Numbered from the stretch's first letter, positions 15,643 through 24,980 are shown. The stretch is 64,000 nt of DNA from CAVRQM01 sp965246915 (GCA_965246915.1 CBDFGB010000008.1:124001-188000), one strand, 5' to 3'. Numbers and translations: made by a program. The notes: a model not told the origin generated them from the letters alone.

Positions 15643-16875
15643 TCACAGAGCCAGAGCCAACTCGGTCTGATCATTGAGAAACGCGGGCTCATAGCCCCGA
15701 GCTTCCGCACCTTCGACGCCGACCTCGCGGAGCGCTTCGCGCCATTCGGCTTTGATGCGCTGCGCCGTTTCGCGGATGATCTGCCGCGCATCTGCCTCAG
15801 TGATCTCGAAAAAGGGACTGGCATCGAGGGCGAGCTGGATCGACCGGTCATGGCCACCACCCTCCAAGATCGCGGTCTCGAGATGCGGATTGCGGTCGGG
15901 CGCGGGGTTCACGTCGAAGACCGGCGATAGGCGCCAGCGGCCCGCCCCGACGTAGAGAAACCCATGGTTCTTGAGATGGTCGTCTTTGTTCGACACCAGG
16001 ATCGTGAACACCAGCCGCAGGAATAGTTCTCGAAAGTCCGCGTCAGGGTCGGCGGCGAAGCCTCGCATGAAATCGACAATCTCGGTGTACGCACCGAGCT
16101 CGGTCCCGGCTTTGCCCAGGGCAGTGCGCGCCGAGATGTAGGGGATCCGGGCGGTTCCCCGCCGGTCGAACCGCTGGATCAGCGCGACCGGAAAGGGCGT
16201 GTCGGCCAGTTCCAGCCGGGCCTCAGGCGTGCGGATACCGCAGGCCTTCGCCAGGCGCAGCGTGGCTATTTCGACGCGCTCGACGGGACTCTGGTCAAGC
16301 GCCGAAGTGAATTTGGCGAGCCACAAGATTTCGCCGTCTCGGACATTGGCTTTCGGCCGTGCGCCGCCCGAGCCACCGGCGCCGGCAAGAGCTTGCATCT
16401 CCTCGGACGAGACGTCCTTGCCCTGTTCATAGGCCCGCGCGATCTTGGTGATGGCCTGCAAATCCACGAGGCGCGGGACGGCGTCGGCCACATTGCCTCG
16501 GATGATCTGACCGGCTTCGTCGAGGAAGCGCAGCGCACCTTGCCGACAGGTGTCGTCGGACAGCGTGAGGTACTCGAATTCGGATAGGCCCGCGCCGTAG
16601 GCACGTTCTAGCAGCCTGCGTCCCCAGCTATCCGGCGCGCAATCGCTGAAGGCGCCCCCCAACGCATCCCGCGTGGCGCCAGTCTGCCCCGAGCTATGAA
16701 ACGGCCCCGCGTCGAGCGCGAAGCTCGGCTGCACAGCGAAACCCCGGGGATTTTCGACCCAGGCCGCGTCATAGGCAAAGGTCGAGAACTGCCGCGGGCC
16801 GGTGCGCGTGAACCGAAGCTGGCCGACCGGGGTCAGGCCCTCGCCCAAGGCGACGCGCGCGACGAATTCGGGCAT
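15643..16875 (-). CDS. hipA: HipA-family serine/threonine kinase toxin
   Basis: A 410-residue kinase with the HipA signature loop GSGGARPKA (168-176), catalytic segment SNKDDHLKNHGF (N296-F306, catalytic Asp298/299) and metal-binding SPVFDVNP (Asp321). HipA toxins phosphorylate glutamyl-tRNA synthetase or related targets and halt growth. The gene directly follows its HTH partner with a one-base overlap, the standard hipB-hipA order, and lies in a defence-rich stretch. The kinase core looks intact. Confidence 0.93.
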   Translation of the reverse strand: MPEFVARVALGEGLTPVGQLRFTRTGPRQFSTFAYDAAWVENPRGFAVQPSFALDAGPFHSSGQTGATRDALGGAFSDCAPDSWGRRLLERAYGAGLSEFEYLTLSDDTCRQGALRFLDEAGQIIRGNVADAVPRLVDLQAITKIARAYEQGKDVSSEEMQALAGAGGSGGARPKANVRDGEILWLAKFTSALDQSPVERVEIATLRLAKACGIRTPEARLELADTPFPVALIQRFDRRGTARIPYISARTALGKAGTELGAYTEIVDFMRGFAADPDADFRELFLRLVFTILVSNKDDHLKNHGFLYVGAGRWRLSPVFDVNPAPDRNPHLETAILEGGGHDRSIQLALDASPFFEITEADARQIIRETAQRIKAEWREALREVGVEGAEARGYEPAFLNDQTELALAL

Positions 16876-17252
16876 CAGAACACCGCGCCGTCGGGATCGA
16901 CGACATCGTCCTCATCCCCGGCCGGCTTGCCCTTGGCCTTCTGGCGCTTGAGTGTCGCCGCGAATGAACGGCCGCGTTGCGGCTGTCGCTTGGCCGTCAG
17001 GGCCAATCCCAGATCGTCGTTGCGAATGTCGATGAGGTCGGCCAGCCGTTCGATTAGGCCTAAGGCCACGAGGATGTCGGCGAGCGTGCCGATCGCCACG
17101 CCAGCGTCGCCCTTTTCGAGGCGTGCTACGGTGCTCGGCGATGTTCCGGCGCGGACGGCCAAATCCGACGCGGCCATGCCTCGCCGCAGGCGGGCGCCGC
17201 GGACGTCGTGGCCGAGCCGTTCAAGTGCCGATTGCGACTTCCGAGAAGCCAT
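16875..17252 (-). CDS. hipB: HipB-like helix-turn-helix antitoxin
   Basis: A 125-residue XRE-type protein: LGHDVRGARLRRGMAASDLA, VRAGTSPSTVARLEKGDAGV, then a basic C-terminal tail (LKRQKAKGKPAGDEDD). HipB neutralises HipA and represses the operon. It precedes hipA directly. The long charged tail may cover HipA or be the degradation signal. Confidence 0.9.
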   Translation of the reverse strand: MASRKSQSALERLGHDVRGARLRRGMAASDLAVRAGTSPSTVARLEKGDAGVAIGTLADILVALGLIERLADLIDIRNDDLGLALTAKRQPQRGRSFAATLKRQKAKGKPAGDEDDVVDPDGAVF

Positions 17253-17262
17253 TACAACTATC

Positions 17263-17301
17263 CATATCTGAACTACTCCGACCTCATATACGTCAGATAT
17301 G
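17263..17301. promoter_or_regulatory. Candidate HipB operator
   Basis: A 9-bp inverted repeat, CATATCTGA at 17263-17271 and TCAGATATG at 17293-17301 with 21 bases between, lies immediately upstream of hipB. Autoregulation through paired half-sites is typical for hipBA; binding is inferred. Confidence 0.55.
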
Positions 17302-17423
17302 ACGACTTGTCTAACATGCCTTACGCTCCAAGGGCGGAACGTAACGCGCTCCTTCCCTACCCAAAGCCGCGTTCTATCCGGAGAAGAGGCGGAGAACGCT
17401 ACTAAGCCAACCCTTTCGACCGC

Positions 17424-19247
17424 TCAGCCGTCGACGTGCCCCGCTTCCTGCATCCGCGCCTCCAGCTCGTCCAAGAACGGGGAGCGCCCGAAGCGCATAC
17501 GACCGCGCGGCGTATCCACGAAGCCCGAGTAGAGCATGTGGACCTCGTCTCGGGCACGCGTCAGGCCGACATAGAAGAGCCGCCGGCTTTCCCGCAGCTT
17601 CGCCGGCGCCTCTCCGCGCCACGGCAGGCTGCCCAGATCGAGGCCGACCATGATCACCACGTCGTACTCGCAACCCTTCGCCGAATGCAGCGTCAGCAGG
17701 TTGAGATGCAGCGGCGAGCCGTCGCGACCGCCGAGGCTGGCCAAGTCGAGCTCGGCAAGAGCGCCGCCGGCGGCCAGCGCCGCCGACATCTTATCGATCT
17801 GCTCGCGCTGGTCGCCAAGCCCGGGCTCGGCCGCCATCAGCGCATCAAGGATACCGGCCCGGACCGCCGCAACGAAGCCGCGCGCGAGCGCCTCATCTTC
17901 ACGCAGCGACCAAAGCAGCGCCGTGAGCTGCCGCGCCTCGGCGCGCGCTTGCGCCTCGGACACGCGCGTGCGCCGGAAGCCGTGCCAGCGGTCGAGCAGC
18001 CCGCGCAACTGCGGCCGGGCTTCGCGCCAACCGCCGGCGCACCAAGCCGCGCAATCCTCGATCCAGCTGGTGAGCGCGACCTTGCGATAAGGTGCGGCGT
18101 TGTCGACGCGAACATAGTCGTAGCCTGCAGCGCTCACGGCGTCGGCGACGATGTTGCCCGCCCGGAAGTCCTTATACAGAATGGCGATGTCGCCCAGGTT
18201 GCGCCCGGGTTTGGCGGCAAGCGCGGCCGGGATGATCTCGGCCACGGCGTGCGCGGCCTGACCCTCGAGCCCGTTCTCGCACTGCACGAAGGCGATGATC
18301 GCCGGCCGCGCCGGGTTGCTCGACTGGTAACCACGAACCTCGCCGAGCGCCATCTCCGAGGCGCTGACGATCCGCGCCGCAGAGCGATAGTTGAGCTGGA
18401 GTTGGACCCGCTCCACGTCATCGCGCTCCGCCAATTCGGTCAGGAGCGCGCCGTCGGCGCCGGTGAACCCATAGATCGACTGGTCGGGATCGCCGACCGC
18501 GAACAGCCGCACGTCGCCCTCGAACGCGAGGCGGCGGACTATCCGGTCGAGCGCGACGCCGAGATCCTGATATTCGTCGACCGCCAGCACGGGGAATTTG
18601 GCCTGGACGAGCGGCAGCACCCAGTCGTGCTCGGCGATCAGCCTTTGGCCGAAGACGATCAGGTCGTCGAAGTCGATGAGCCCGGCGCGGCGCAGTTCCG
18701 CCTCGTAGGCGTCGGTCCACGCCGCCAGTTCGGCTTCCGCTTCCCAATCGTCGGCGGTGCGGTCGAGCACCGAGCGGCGATGGCGACCGAGGTCCATCGC
18801 CTTCCAGGGGTGGTTGACCCCGAACAGCCGGTCGCCCGCGCGCTTCAAGAGCTGGTCGCTCTGCCGCTGCGTCGCCATGGTCAGCGGGAACGGCAGCGGC
18901 AGACCGGCGAGCCGGCCATAGGGCATCAGTAAATGCCGCAGGCAGAAGCCATGGACCGTGCCGATGAACAGGTTGGAAGCCTCGCGAAGACCCAGTTGCT
19001 CAAGCCGACGGGTCAGTTCGCGGGCGCATTCCTGGCTGTAGGTGATGCAGGCCGCGCCGCGCGGCGCGCGGACATCCTCGGCGAGAATGCGGGCGAGCTT
19101 CAGCACCAGTGTCTTGGTCTTGCCGCTCCCCGGCCCGGCTAGCACGACGCAATGCCCCGTCGAGTCATAGGCGGCTTGCTGGCCGGGATTGCCGGCGAGG
19201 TCGGCGACCTGGCCGAGATAAGCGGCGCTGACGCTACGCGACGGCAT
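17424..19247 (-). CDS. gajB: UvrD/Rep-type helicase, GajB-like
   Basis: A 607-residue superfamily 1 helicase with Walker A GPGSGKT (38-44), motif Ia ITYSQECARELTRR, DEYQD Walker B, GDPDQSIYGF motif III, TLHSAKGCEYDVV motif V and VGLTRAR motif VI. It overlaps the 3' end of the OLD-family nuclease gene by 14 bases. This pairing defines Gabija-type anti-phage systems, in which the GajB helicase senses DNA ends or depleted nucleotides and activates GajA. The protein is somewhat longer than typical GajB, so a generic class 2 OLD partner helicase is the alternative. Confidence 0.8.
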   Translation of the reverse strand: MPSRSVSAAYLGQVADLAGNPGQQAAYDSTGHCVVLAGPGSGKTKTLVLKLARILAEDVRAPRGAACITYSQECARELTRRLEQLGLREASNLFIGTVHGFCLRHLLMPYGRLAGLPLPFPLTMATQRQSDQLLKRAGDRLFGVNHPWKAMDLGRHRRSVLDRTADDWEAEAELAAWTDAYEAELRRAGLIDFDDLIVFGQRLIAEHDWVLPLVQAKFPVLAVDEYQDLGVALDRIVRRLAFEGDVRLFAVGDPDQSIYGFTGADGALLTELAERDDVERVQLQLNYRSAARIVSASEMALGEVRGYQSSNPARPAIIAFVQCENGLEGQAAHAVAEIIPAALAAKPGRNLGDIAILYKDFRAGNIVADAVSAAGYDYVRVDNAAPYRKVALTSWIEDCAAWCAGGWREARPQLRGLLDRWHGFRRTRVSEAQARAEARQLTALLWSLREDEALARGFVAAVRAGILDALMAAEPGLGDQREQIDKMSAALAAGGALAELDLASLGGRDGSPLHLNLLTLHSAKGCEYDVVIMVGLDLGSLPWRGEAPAKLRESRRLFYVGLTRARDEVHMLYSGFVDTPRGRMRFGRSPFLDELEARMQEAGHVDG

Positions 19248-21018
19248 CGCGGATGTGCTCCAGCGCCTGCCGGATATAATCGGGGCATGTCGCTGCGGTC
19301 ACGCGCGGCGCCAGCGCCTGAGCGAAACGCCCTTTGCCGATCCGCTCGATGAGGCCAAGCAGTCGGTCCGCGTCGAGCGTGGCGGGATCGTCGACCCATC
19401 CCTGAATCCGGTCCCGCGTGTTCTGCTGCAGCGACAGTTCGCGAAGGATCACGCGCTGCATGCGCGGGGCGAGACCGCCGGTCCACAGCACCGTCTCGAG
19501 CGTGTCGTCGTTCACGAAGTAGCCGAACGGCGCCCCGCGCGCGATCACCTCATCGGCGTCCAGCTCATCGTAATCGACGTCCTCCTCGACGAGCTCAAGA
19601 ACGCTGATCAGACGCCGCCGCACGAATGGCGGATGGTCCCCGTTCGGGTCGCGATCGGTGAGGATCACGTGCGGGATCGCCAGGCCCTGCGGACCGAGCA
19701 GCTTCACATAGGGCGTGAAATTGGTACCCGCGACCGAGCAGACCGAAATCCCGAGCATGTCGAGCGAGATACCGAGCGCCTCGGCGAAGGCCGGGACAAG
19801 GAAACGCTCGGCGTCGCCCTCGACCAGGATGACGCCCCGCGCAAAAAAGATCTCGCCGCGGCTGACGTCGATGTAGCGCTGGAGGTCGGCTTCGTCGCGC
19901 GCCGTGAGCGGCGTCGCCGCGGTCGACACCGCCGTCGTCGCGCCGGCTCCGGCGTCTTGGCGCAGGAGCACAATCGCGTGGATCGGCGTCACGCTCGCGA
20001 TATGTGGGGAATGCGTGGTTAGAATAGTGGTCAGAGGCGGCGTATCCTCCTCTTCGTCGTCAGTGGTGCCCAGGAAGTAGCGATAGACCAAGCGCTGGAC
20101 ATGCGGGTGCAGGTGCGCCTCGGGCTCCTCGATCGCGAAGAACGTGTGATCGCGCTCGCCTTCGGCCACCAAGCGGTCGAGCTCGAGGCTCTTCAGCGCG
20201 AGGAAGATGAGGTTCGCGGTGCCGAGGCTCGCTTCGGGAATACCGCGCGCGCCATTGTCGATCAGCAGGCGAAGGCTGCGTAGCAGCGCATCAAGGCGCG
20301 TCGGTGCGAGCCCCAGGGTCACGGGAACGGCATGCTGCTCGCCGGCGATAGCGATCAGCCGGTCGCTGATCCGCGCGGCGGTGGCGACCACCTCGGCGTG
20401 TGCCACTAGCTCGGTCTGCGCCGCGTTGACCTGCTCCTGGATCTCCTCTCGCGCCGCCTCGTCGAGCGAGGTCGCCAGCTCCTCGATCAACGGGCGTAGT
20501 GGCGAATGCCGCCAGTTCGACAGATCCTTCTCGGCGTCGCGTAGCGCGACCTGCACGTCGAGCGGAAGCATCCGCCGCAGCGACGCGCCCACCATCATGT
20601 CTGGATCGTCGCCGCCGAAGATGACGTACTCGTAGTCGGCCAAGCCCTCGGGATCGCCGTCGAGGTCGGCCTTCGGCTGGAAGCGATATGTCAGCCGCGC
20701 GACCATCGGCGGCCCCGGGTCCACCACGCAGTCGTTCAGATGCGCCATCAGCCGCGGGTCGTCGGTGAAATCGGTCAGCTCGATCAACACTTCGACCGTC
20801 GAGCCGATCTTCTCGGTCCCGAGACCATCCCAGAACTGGTCGAGGCCGAGCTGGCGGTCACGCTCCGACAGGCCAGGATCGAGGACGAGCTGGATCGCGC
20901 GCAGGAAGTTGCTCTTACCGACCTTGTTCTCGCCCACGACGACGATGCTGTCGCCGGTCTCCACATCGAGCTCGGCGAAGTTCGCGAAGTTGACGATACG
21001 AACCCTGGAAATCCTCAC
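19234..21018 (-). CDS. gajA: OLD-family ATPase/TOPRIM nuclease, GajA-like
   Basis: A 594-residue protein. The ABC-type ATPase half has Walker A GENKVGKSN (29-37), a signature-like region near GIPEASLGTANLIFLALKSL, Walker B FFAIEEPEAHLHP and a switch histidine in LTTHSPHI. The C-terminal half is a TOPRIM nuclease domain (VILVEGDAER near residue 400, HVILTDRD). This is the class 2 OLD architecture, the nuclease component of Gabija. It is first in the two-gene operon with the helicase. Confidence 0.85.
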   Translation of the reverse strand: MRISRVRIVNFANFAELDVETGDSIVVVGENKVGKSNFLRAIQLVLDPGLSERDRQLGLDQFWDGLGTEKIGSTVEVLIELTDFTDDPRLMAHLNDCVVDPGPPMVARLTYRFQPKADLDGDPEGLADYEYVIFGGDDPDMMVGASLRRMLPLDVQVALRDAEKDLSNWRHSPLRPLIEELATSLDEAAREEIQEQVNAAQTELVAHAEVVATAARISDRLIAIAGEQHAVPVTLGLAPTRLDALLRSLRLLIDNGARGIPEASLGTANLIFLALKSLELDRLVAEGERDHTFFAIEEPEAHLHPHVQRLVYRYFLGTTDDEEEDTPPLTTILTTHSPHIASVTPIHAIVLLRQDAGAGATTAVSTAATPLTARDEADLQRYIDVSRGEIFFARGVILVEGDAERFLVPAFAEALGISLDMLGISVCSVAGTNFTPYVKLLGPQGLAIPHVILTDRDPNGDHPPFVRRRLISVLELVEEDVDYDELDADEVIARGAPFGYFVNDDTLETVLWTGGLAPRMQRVILRELSLQQNTRDRIQGWVDDPATLDADRLLGLIERIGKGRFAQALAPRVTAATCPDYIRQALEHIRDAVA

Positions 21019-21158
21019 GACCGGTCGCCCCTTTTGCTGACCGGTTCCGACTCCGGCTGCGTTTGCTCCAGCCTTAGCACCATCGTCGACGCGCGCGGAG
21101 GCTGAAGCACAACCAAAAGCTGACCTCTACGCGCAATTGCTGATGGCGAATGTCCCGG

Positions 21159-21200
21159 AGGGGAAGGCCTTCCCCTGCGGCCGAGCCCTTCGTCTCGGCC
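21159..21200. promoter_or_regulatory. Structured leader: two adjacent hairpins
   Basis: A perfect 18-bp palindrome (AGGGGAAGG/CCTTCCCCT, 21159-21176) is followed by a second inverted repeat (GGCCGAG and CTCGGCC around an 8-base loop, 21179-21200). Both lie in the gap between gajA and the DUF932 gene and could act as an operator, a transcription barrier or a structured 5' leader. The function is unknown. Confidence 0.55.
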
Positions 21201-21235
21201 AACCCCCTTCTGCGAGGACACCCCGCAACGCCTCG

Positions 21236-21310
21236 AGAGTGAGAGGGCTGCGGCTGTCGCCGTGACGGGTTGAGGGTCGAGAGAGAGGCTCCCGGCCAGC
21301 CCGCCACCGG
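21236..21310 (+). repeat. Repeated 5' leader, copy 1
   Basis: Shares AGAGTGAGAGGGC, GTGACGGGTTGAGG and TCGAGAGAGAGGCTCCCGGC with 22611-22683, in the same order and close to the start codon of the next gene. It ends about ten bases before the DUF932 start. Confidence 0.8.
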
Positions 21311-21319
21311 AGACCTGCG

Positions 21320-22519
21320 ATGACCAATGTGGAAGTTCTGGACGCCCGCCCCGATGCCCGGGGCGGCTACCGTGTCGATGTCGGCCGCGGCCAGCGGATC
21401 GGGCGCATTTCGTCCGAATGGTTCAGCCGACCGGCCGACGAGCGTTACCTGTCGCTATCGGAGCTGATGGCGTCGGTGAAGGGCCGGGCCGAGCGCAGCC
21501 GGACACGGACTGTGGAGAGCGCTGCAGTCCGGGTCGAGGCCGATCGCGATAACGCCGAGCGACTTGCCCTGGTGCTGCCGGGTTCCGACCAGCCGGTCTC
21601 GCCTACGCACTGGAGTTTCGGCCAGCTCGCCGCGCTTGTCGGCGCGCCGGCAGCCTATCTTCGCCAGCTCCCGGCGCCGCTCGCCGGCATCAATCTCCAG
21701 TACGGCCTGACCTGGCATCGCGCCGAGCAGGTCAAGACACTCGAGACCGACGACGGCCGGATCGAACTTCGCGCCGTCACCGGCCCGGACTATGGTCGCA
21801 TCTACGATCATGAGCTGGTCGCAGCCGTGCAGCGGATCGCCGGCAACGGCACTGGCGACACGCGCTGGAAAGTGCCAGGCGTGCTCGACTGGTCGACGGG
21901 CATCTACAACCCGCTGGTCGACATCACCCAGGACACGACCACACTCTACGCGTCGGACCGCGACGTCTTCCTGTTCCTGGTCGACGACCTCAATCCGATC
22001 GAGGCCGGCCGCCTACCGGACGGCTCGCCCGACCTCTACTTCCGCGGGTTCTACTGCTGGAACTCGGAAGTGGGTGCGAAGACTCTCGGTATGGCCAGTT
22101 TCTATCTCCGCGCCGTCTGCCAGAACCGCAATCTCTGGGGCGTCGAGGATTTCGAGGAAATCACCATCCGACACTCAAAATACGCCGCCTCGCGCTTCGC
22201 TCACGAAGCCGCACCGGCGCTGACCCGCTTCGCCAACTCATCACCTCAACCCTTCATCAACGGCATCGCACAGTCCCGTCAGCGCATCGTCGCGCGCACC
22301 GACGAGGATCGGACCGAGTTCCTCAGGAAACGTGGGTTCGGCAAGGCCGAGACGGCGAAGATCATCGAGACGGTGCTCGCCGAGGAGGGTCGCAAGCCCG
22401 AATCCGTGTTCGACTTCGTCCAAGGCATCACCGCCGTGGCGCGCGACAAGCCACACCAGGACGCGCGGCTCGATCTCGAAGCCCGGGCCAAGAAGCTGCT
22501 CGACAGGGCGGTGGCCTAA
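21320..22519 (+). CDS. DUF932 domain-containing protein
   Basis: A 399-residue protein of the DUF932 family common on plasmids and ICEs: TGPDYGRIYDHELVAAVQRI, LDWSTGIYNPLVDITQDTTT, LYASDRDVFLFLVDDLNPIE, FYCWNSEVGAKTLGMASFYL. The molecular role is unknown; family members cluster with ParB-like and Toprim genes, as here. The ATG at 21320 follows GGAGACC. It is first in the rightward backbone series and carries the repeated structured leader. Confidence 0.88.
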   Translation: MTNVEVLDARPDARGGYRVDVGRGQRIGRISSEWFSRPADERYLSLSELMASVKGRAERSRTRTVESAAVRVEADRDNAERLALVLPGSDQPVSPTHWSFGQLAALVGAPAAYLRQLPAPLAGINLQYGLTWHRAEQVKTLETDDGRIELRAVTGPDYGRIYDHELVAAVQRIAGNGTGDTRWKVPGVLDWSTGIYNPLVDITQDTTTLYASDRDVFLFLVDDLNPIEAGRLPDGSPDLYFRGFYCWNSEVGAKTLGMASFYLRAVCQNRNLWGVEDFEEITIRHSKYAASRFAHEAAPALTRFANSSPQPFINGIAQSRQRIVARTDEDRTEFLRKRGFGKAETAKIIETVLAEEGRKPESVFDFVQGITAVARDKPHQDARLDLEARAKKLLDRAVA

Positions 22520-22610
22520 TACCCGCCGAACCGGATTGCTGGACTTCCGGGTTCACGGCTTTCCGGTTCTGCGCTTCTCCCCATTCAGGTCATCGCGGCG
22601 TCGCCCTTTC

Positions 22611-22683
22611 AGAGTGAGAGGGCGGCGCTGCGCTTCGTGACGGGTTGAGGTCGAGAGAGAGGCTCCCGGCCGCCCGTCACGGA
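22611..22683 (+). repeat. Repeated 5' leader, copy 2
   Basis: Second copy of the 21236-21310 element, ending eight bases before the ParB-like start codon. The central variable segment differs while the flanking blocks are identical except for one base, suggesting conserved RNA or protein binding. Confidence 0.8.
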
Positions 22684-22691
22684 GAACTACC

Positions 22692-24911
22692 GTGGCTCAG
22701 TCCCAGAAGAAGTCAGTCCAGAAGATCACCCTGTCGTCCTCGCGCGACATCCCGTTCGACAAACTGCTGCTCAGTCAGTCGAACGTCCGCCACGTCAAGG
22801 CGGGCGTCTCGATCGAGGAGCTCGCCGAGGACATTGCCCGGCGCGGCCTCCTCATGGGCCTGAGCGTCCGGGCCGTCACCGACGACACCGGCGAGGAGAC
22901 CGGCATGTTCGAAATCCCCGCGGGCGGCCGCCGCTACCGGGCGCTCGCACTGCTGGTGAAGCAGCGCCGTCTCGCCAAGAACGCGCCGGTGCCGTGCGTC
23001 GTGCGGACCGACGGTCTCGCCGAGGAGGACAGCCTCGCCGAGAACATCCAGCGCGCGCCGCTGCATCCGCTCGACCAGTTCCGGGCGTTCCTCGCACTCC
23101 GCGCCAAGGGCCAGTCCGAGGAGGAGATCGCGGCGAACCAGTTCGTCTCGGTCGCCGTGGTCAAGCAGCGTCTCCGGCTCGCGTCGGTCAGCCCCAAGCT
23201 GCTCGACGTCTACGCCGAGGACGGCATGACCCTCGACCAGTTGATGGCGTTCACCGTCAACGGCGATCACGAGCGCCAGGAACAGGTGTTCGAACGGCTG
23301 TGCCAGTCCTACGACAAGCAGCCCTACACCATCCGGCGGATGCTGACCGAAGGGGCGGTCCGGGCGTCGGACAAGCGCGCCCAGTTCATCGGCGTCGACG
23401 CCTATGTCGAGGCTGGCGGCACGGTCCTGAACGACCTGTTCCAGGGTGACGACGGCGGCTGGCTGCAGGACGTCGGCCTGGTCGACATGATGGTCGCCGA
23501 AAAGCTCAACGAGGCGAATTTCACCATCAGCGCAGAAGGCTGGAAGTGGGTCGAGGCCGCGCCCGACTTCGCCTACGGCCACACCTACGGCCTGCGTCAG
23601 ATCCGTGGCGAGACCGTCCCGTTCACGCCCGAGGAAGAGGCGACCCTCGCCGCGCTCCAACAGGAGATCGACGACATCGAGACGGCTTCCGCCGAAGCGG
23701 AGGAACTGACCGAGGAGCAGGACCAGCGCATGGGCGAGCTGGAGACCGCGATCGAGGCGCTGAACGCCCGACCGGTCGTTTTCGACAGCGACGAGGTGGT
23801 CCGCGCCGGCGCCTTCGTCAGCATCACCGCCGACGGTTCGCTGCGCATCGAGCGCGGCTATGTCCGGCCCGAGGACGAGCTGCCGGTCGAGCCCGAACTT
23901 GCGGATGAACGGGATGACGAGGACGCGGCCGGCGCTGGCGATGCCGGGGCCGAAGGCGACGAGCCGAACGGTCCGGCGGTCCTCTCGGCGACCGAGCCGG
24001 AGGAGGACGAAGGGCTGCGGCCGATCCCCGACAAGCTGCTGACCGAGTTGACCGCCCACCGCACGCTGGCACTCCGCCACGCGCTCGGCGAGCGGCCCGA
24101 CGTCGCCTTCCTGGCCGCCTTGCACGCGCTGGCGCTGGGGGTGTTCTACACCTACCGCTCGGACACCTGCCTGGAACTCGACCTGAAGAGCGTCCAGTTC
24201 GGGAGCCAGGCGCCTGGGTTGAACGATACCCCGATCGCTCGGGCATTCGACGAGCGCCACCATTCCTGGCGATCGACGCTGCCCAAGGATTCGGGCGATC
24301 TGTGGGATGCGCTCAACGCGTTCGACGGCGACAGCCGCGCCGCGCTGTTCGCCCACTGCGTGTCGCTCAGCGTCAACGCGGTCCACGAAGCCTGGAACCG
24401 TCGCCCCAAGGCGTTCGCGCACGCCGACCGGCTCGCCCGGACGGTCGACCTCGACATGGCCGCGAGTTGGTCGCCGACCGCAGCCAACTTCCTCGGTCGC
24501 GTCACTAAGGCGCGCATCCTGCAGGCGGTTGCCGAGGGCCGTGGTCAGCGCGCGGCCGACCGCATCGAGCATCTGAAGAAGGTCGAGATGGCGACCGAGG
24601 CGGAAACCCTGCTCGCCGGCTCCGGTTGGCTCCCCGAGCCGCTGCGCACGCCCGGTCGAGCGATCGTCACCACGGTCGACGGTGGCGAAGCGGACTCCGC
24701 GATCGACCCCGAGCCCGTCGTCGAAGAAACGGCGGAGGACGGCGGCGAACCGGCTGTGGCCGAGGAGGACGCTCTGGCCGAAGATGAGGACGTCGCCGAA
24801 TCTACGGTCGAGGAGGACGTCGTCACCCCCGGCGAAAGCTCCATCGCCGACTGCGAGGCGATCGATGAGCACGACGTCGCGTTCGAGCCCCACCCGATCG
24901 CCGCCGAGTGA
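22692..24911 (+). CDS. ParB/RepB/Spo0J-family nuclease-domain protein
   Basis: A 739-residue protein. The N-terminal ParB/Srx domain is clear (IPFDKLLLSQSNVRHVKAGV, FEIPAGGRRYRALALLVKQR, LAEEDSLAENIQRAPLHPLD) and is followed by the ParB helix-turn-helix region. A coiled acidic middle (about 310-350) and an acidic C terminus complete it. Large ParB-like proteins of this type are ICE and plasmid backbone components; CTPase, nuclease or DNA-binding roles are possible. The start is GTG 22692. It is not beside parA (34538), so it is probably not the partition ParB. Confidence 0.88.
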   Translation: MAQSQKKSVQKITLSSSRDIPFDKLLLSQSNVRHVKAGVSIEELAEDIARRGLLMGLSVRAVTDDTGEETGMFEIPAGGRRYRALALLVKQRRLAKNAPVPCVVRTDGLAEEDSLAENIQRAPLHPLDQFRAFLALRAKGQSEEEIAANQFVSVAVVKQRLRLASVSPKLLDVYAEDGMTLDQLMAFTVNGDHERQEQVFERLCQSYDKQPYTIRRMLTEGAVRASDKRAQFIGVDAYVEAGGTVLNDLFQGDDGGWLQDVGLVDMMVAEKLNEANFTISAEGWKWVEAAPDFAYGHTYGLRQIRGETVPFTPEEEATLAALQQEIDDIETASAEAEELTEEQDQRMGELETAIEALNARPVVFDSDEVVRAGAFVSITADGSLRIERGYVRPEDELPVEPELADERDDEDAAGAGDAGAEGDEPNGPAVLSATEPEEDEGLRPIPDKLLTELTAHRTLALRHALGERPDVAFLAALHALALGVFYTYRSDTCLELDLKSVQFGSQAPGLNDTPIARAFDERHHSWRSTLPKDSGDLWDALNAFDGDSRAALFAHCVSLSVNAVHEAWNRRPKAFAHADRLARTVDLDMAASWSPTAANFLGRVTKARILQAVAEGRGQRAADRIEHLKKVEMATEAETLLAGSGWLPEPLRTPGRAIVTTVDGGEADSAIDPEPVVEETAEDGGEPAVAEEDALAEDEDVAESTVEEDVVTPGESSIADCEAIDEHDVAFEPHPIAAE

Positions 24912-24932
24912 CGTCGCAACCGTGACCACCCT

Positions 24933-24967
24933 GGGGCTCGCCGGAAACGGCGGGCCCCTTTTCTTTT
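24933..24967 (+). terminator. Intrinsic terminator or attenuator
   Basis: An 11-bp stem (GGGGCTCGCCG / CGGCGGGCCCC, one G-T pair) with a GAAA loop is followed by TTTTCTTTTC. It sits between two co-oriented backbone genes, so it should reduce read-through from the ParB-like gene into the Toprim gene. Confidence 0.85.
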
Positions 24968-24980
24968 CGAAAGGCCACCG

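Noticed and set aside
22713..24929. A 738-codon open frame antisense to the ParB-like gene
   Set aside because: Long antisense frames are common in GC-rich genes; it has no recognisable domain and the plus-strand frame is clearly ParB-like.
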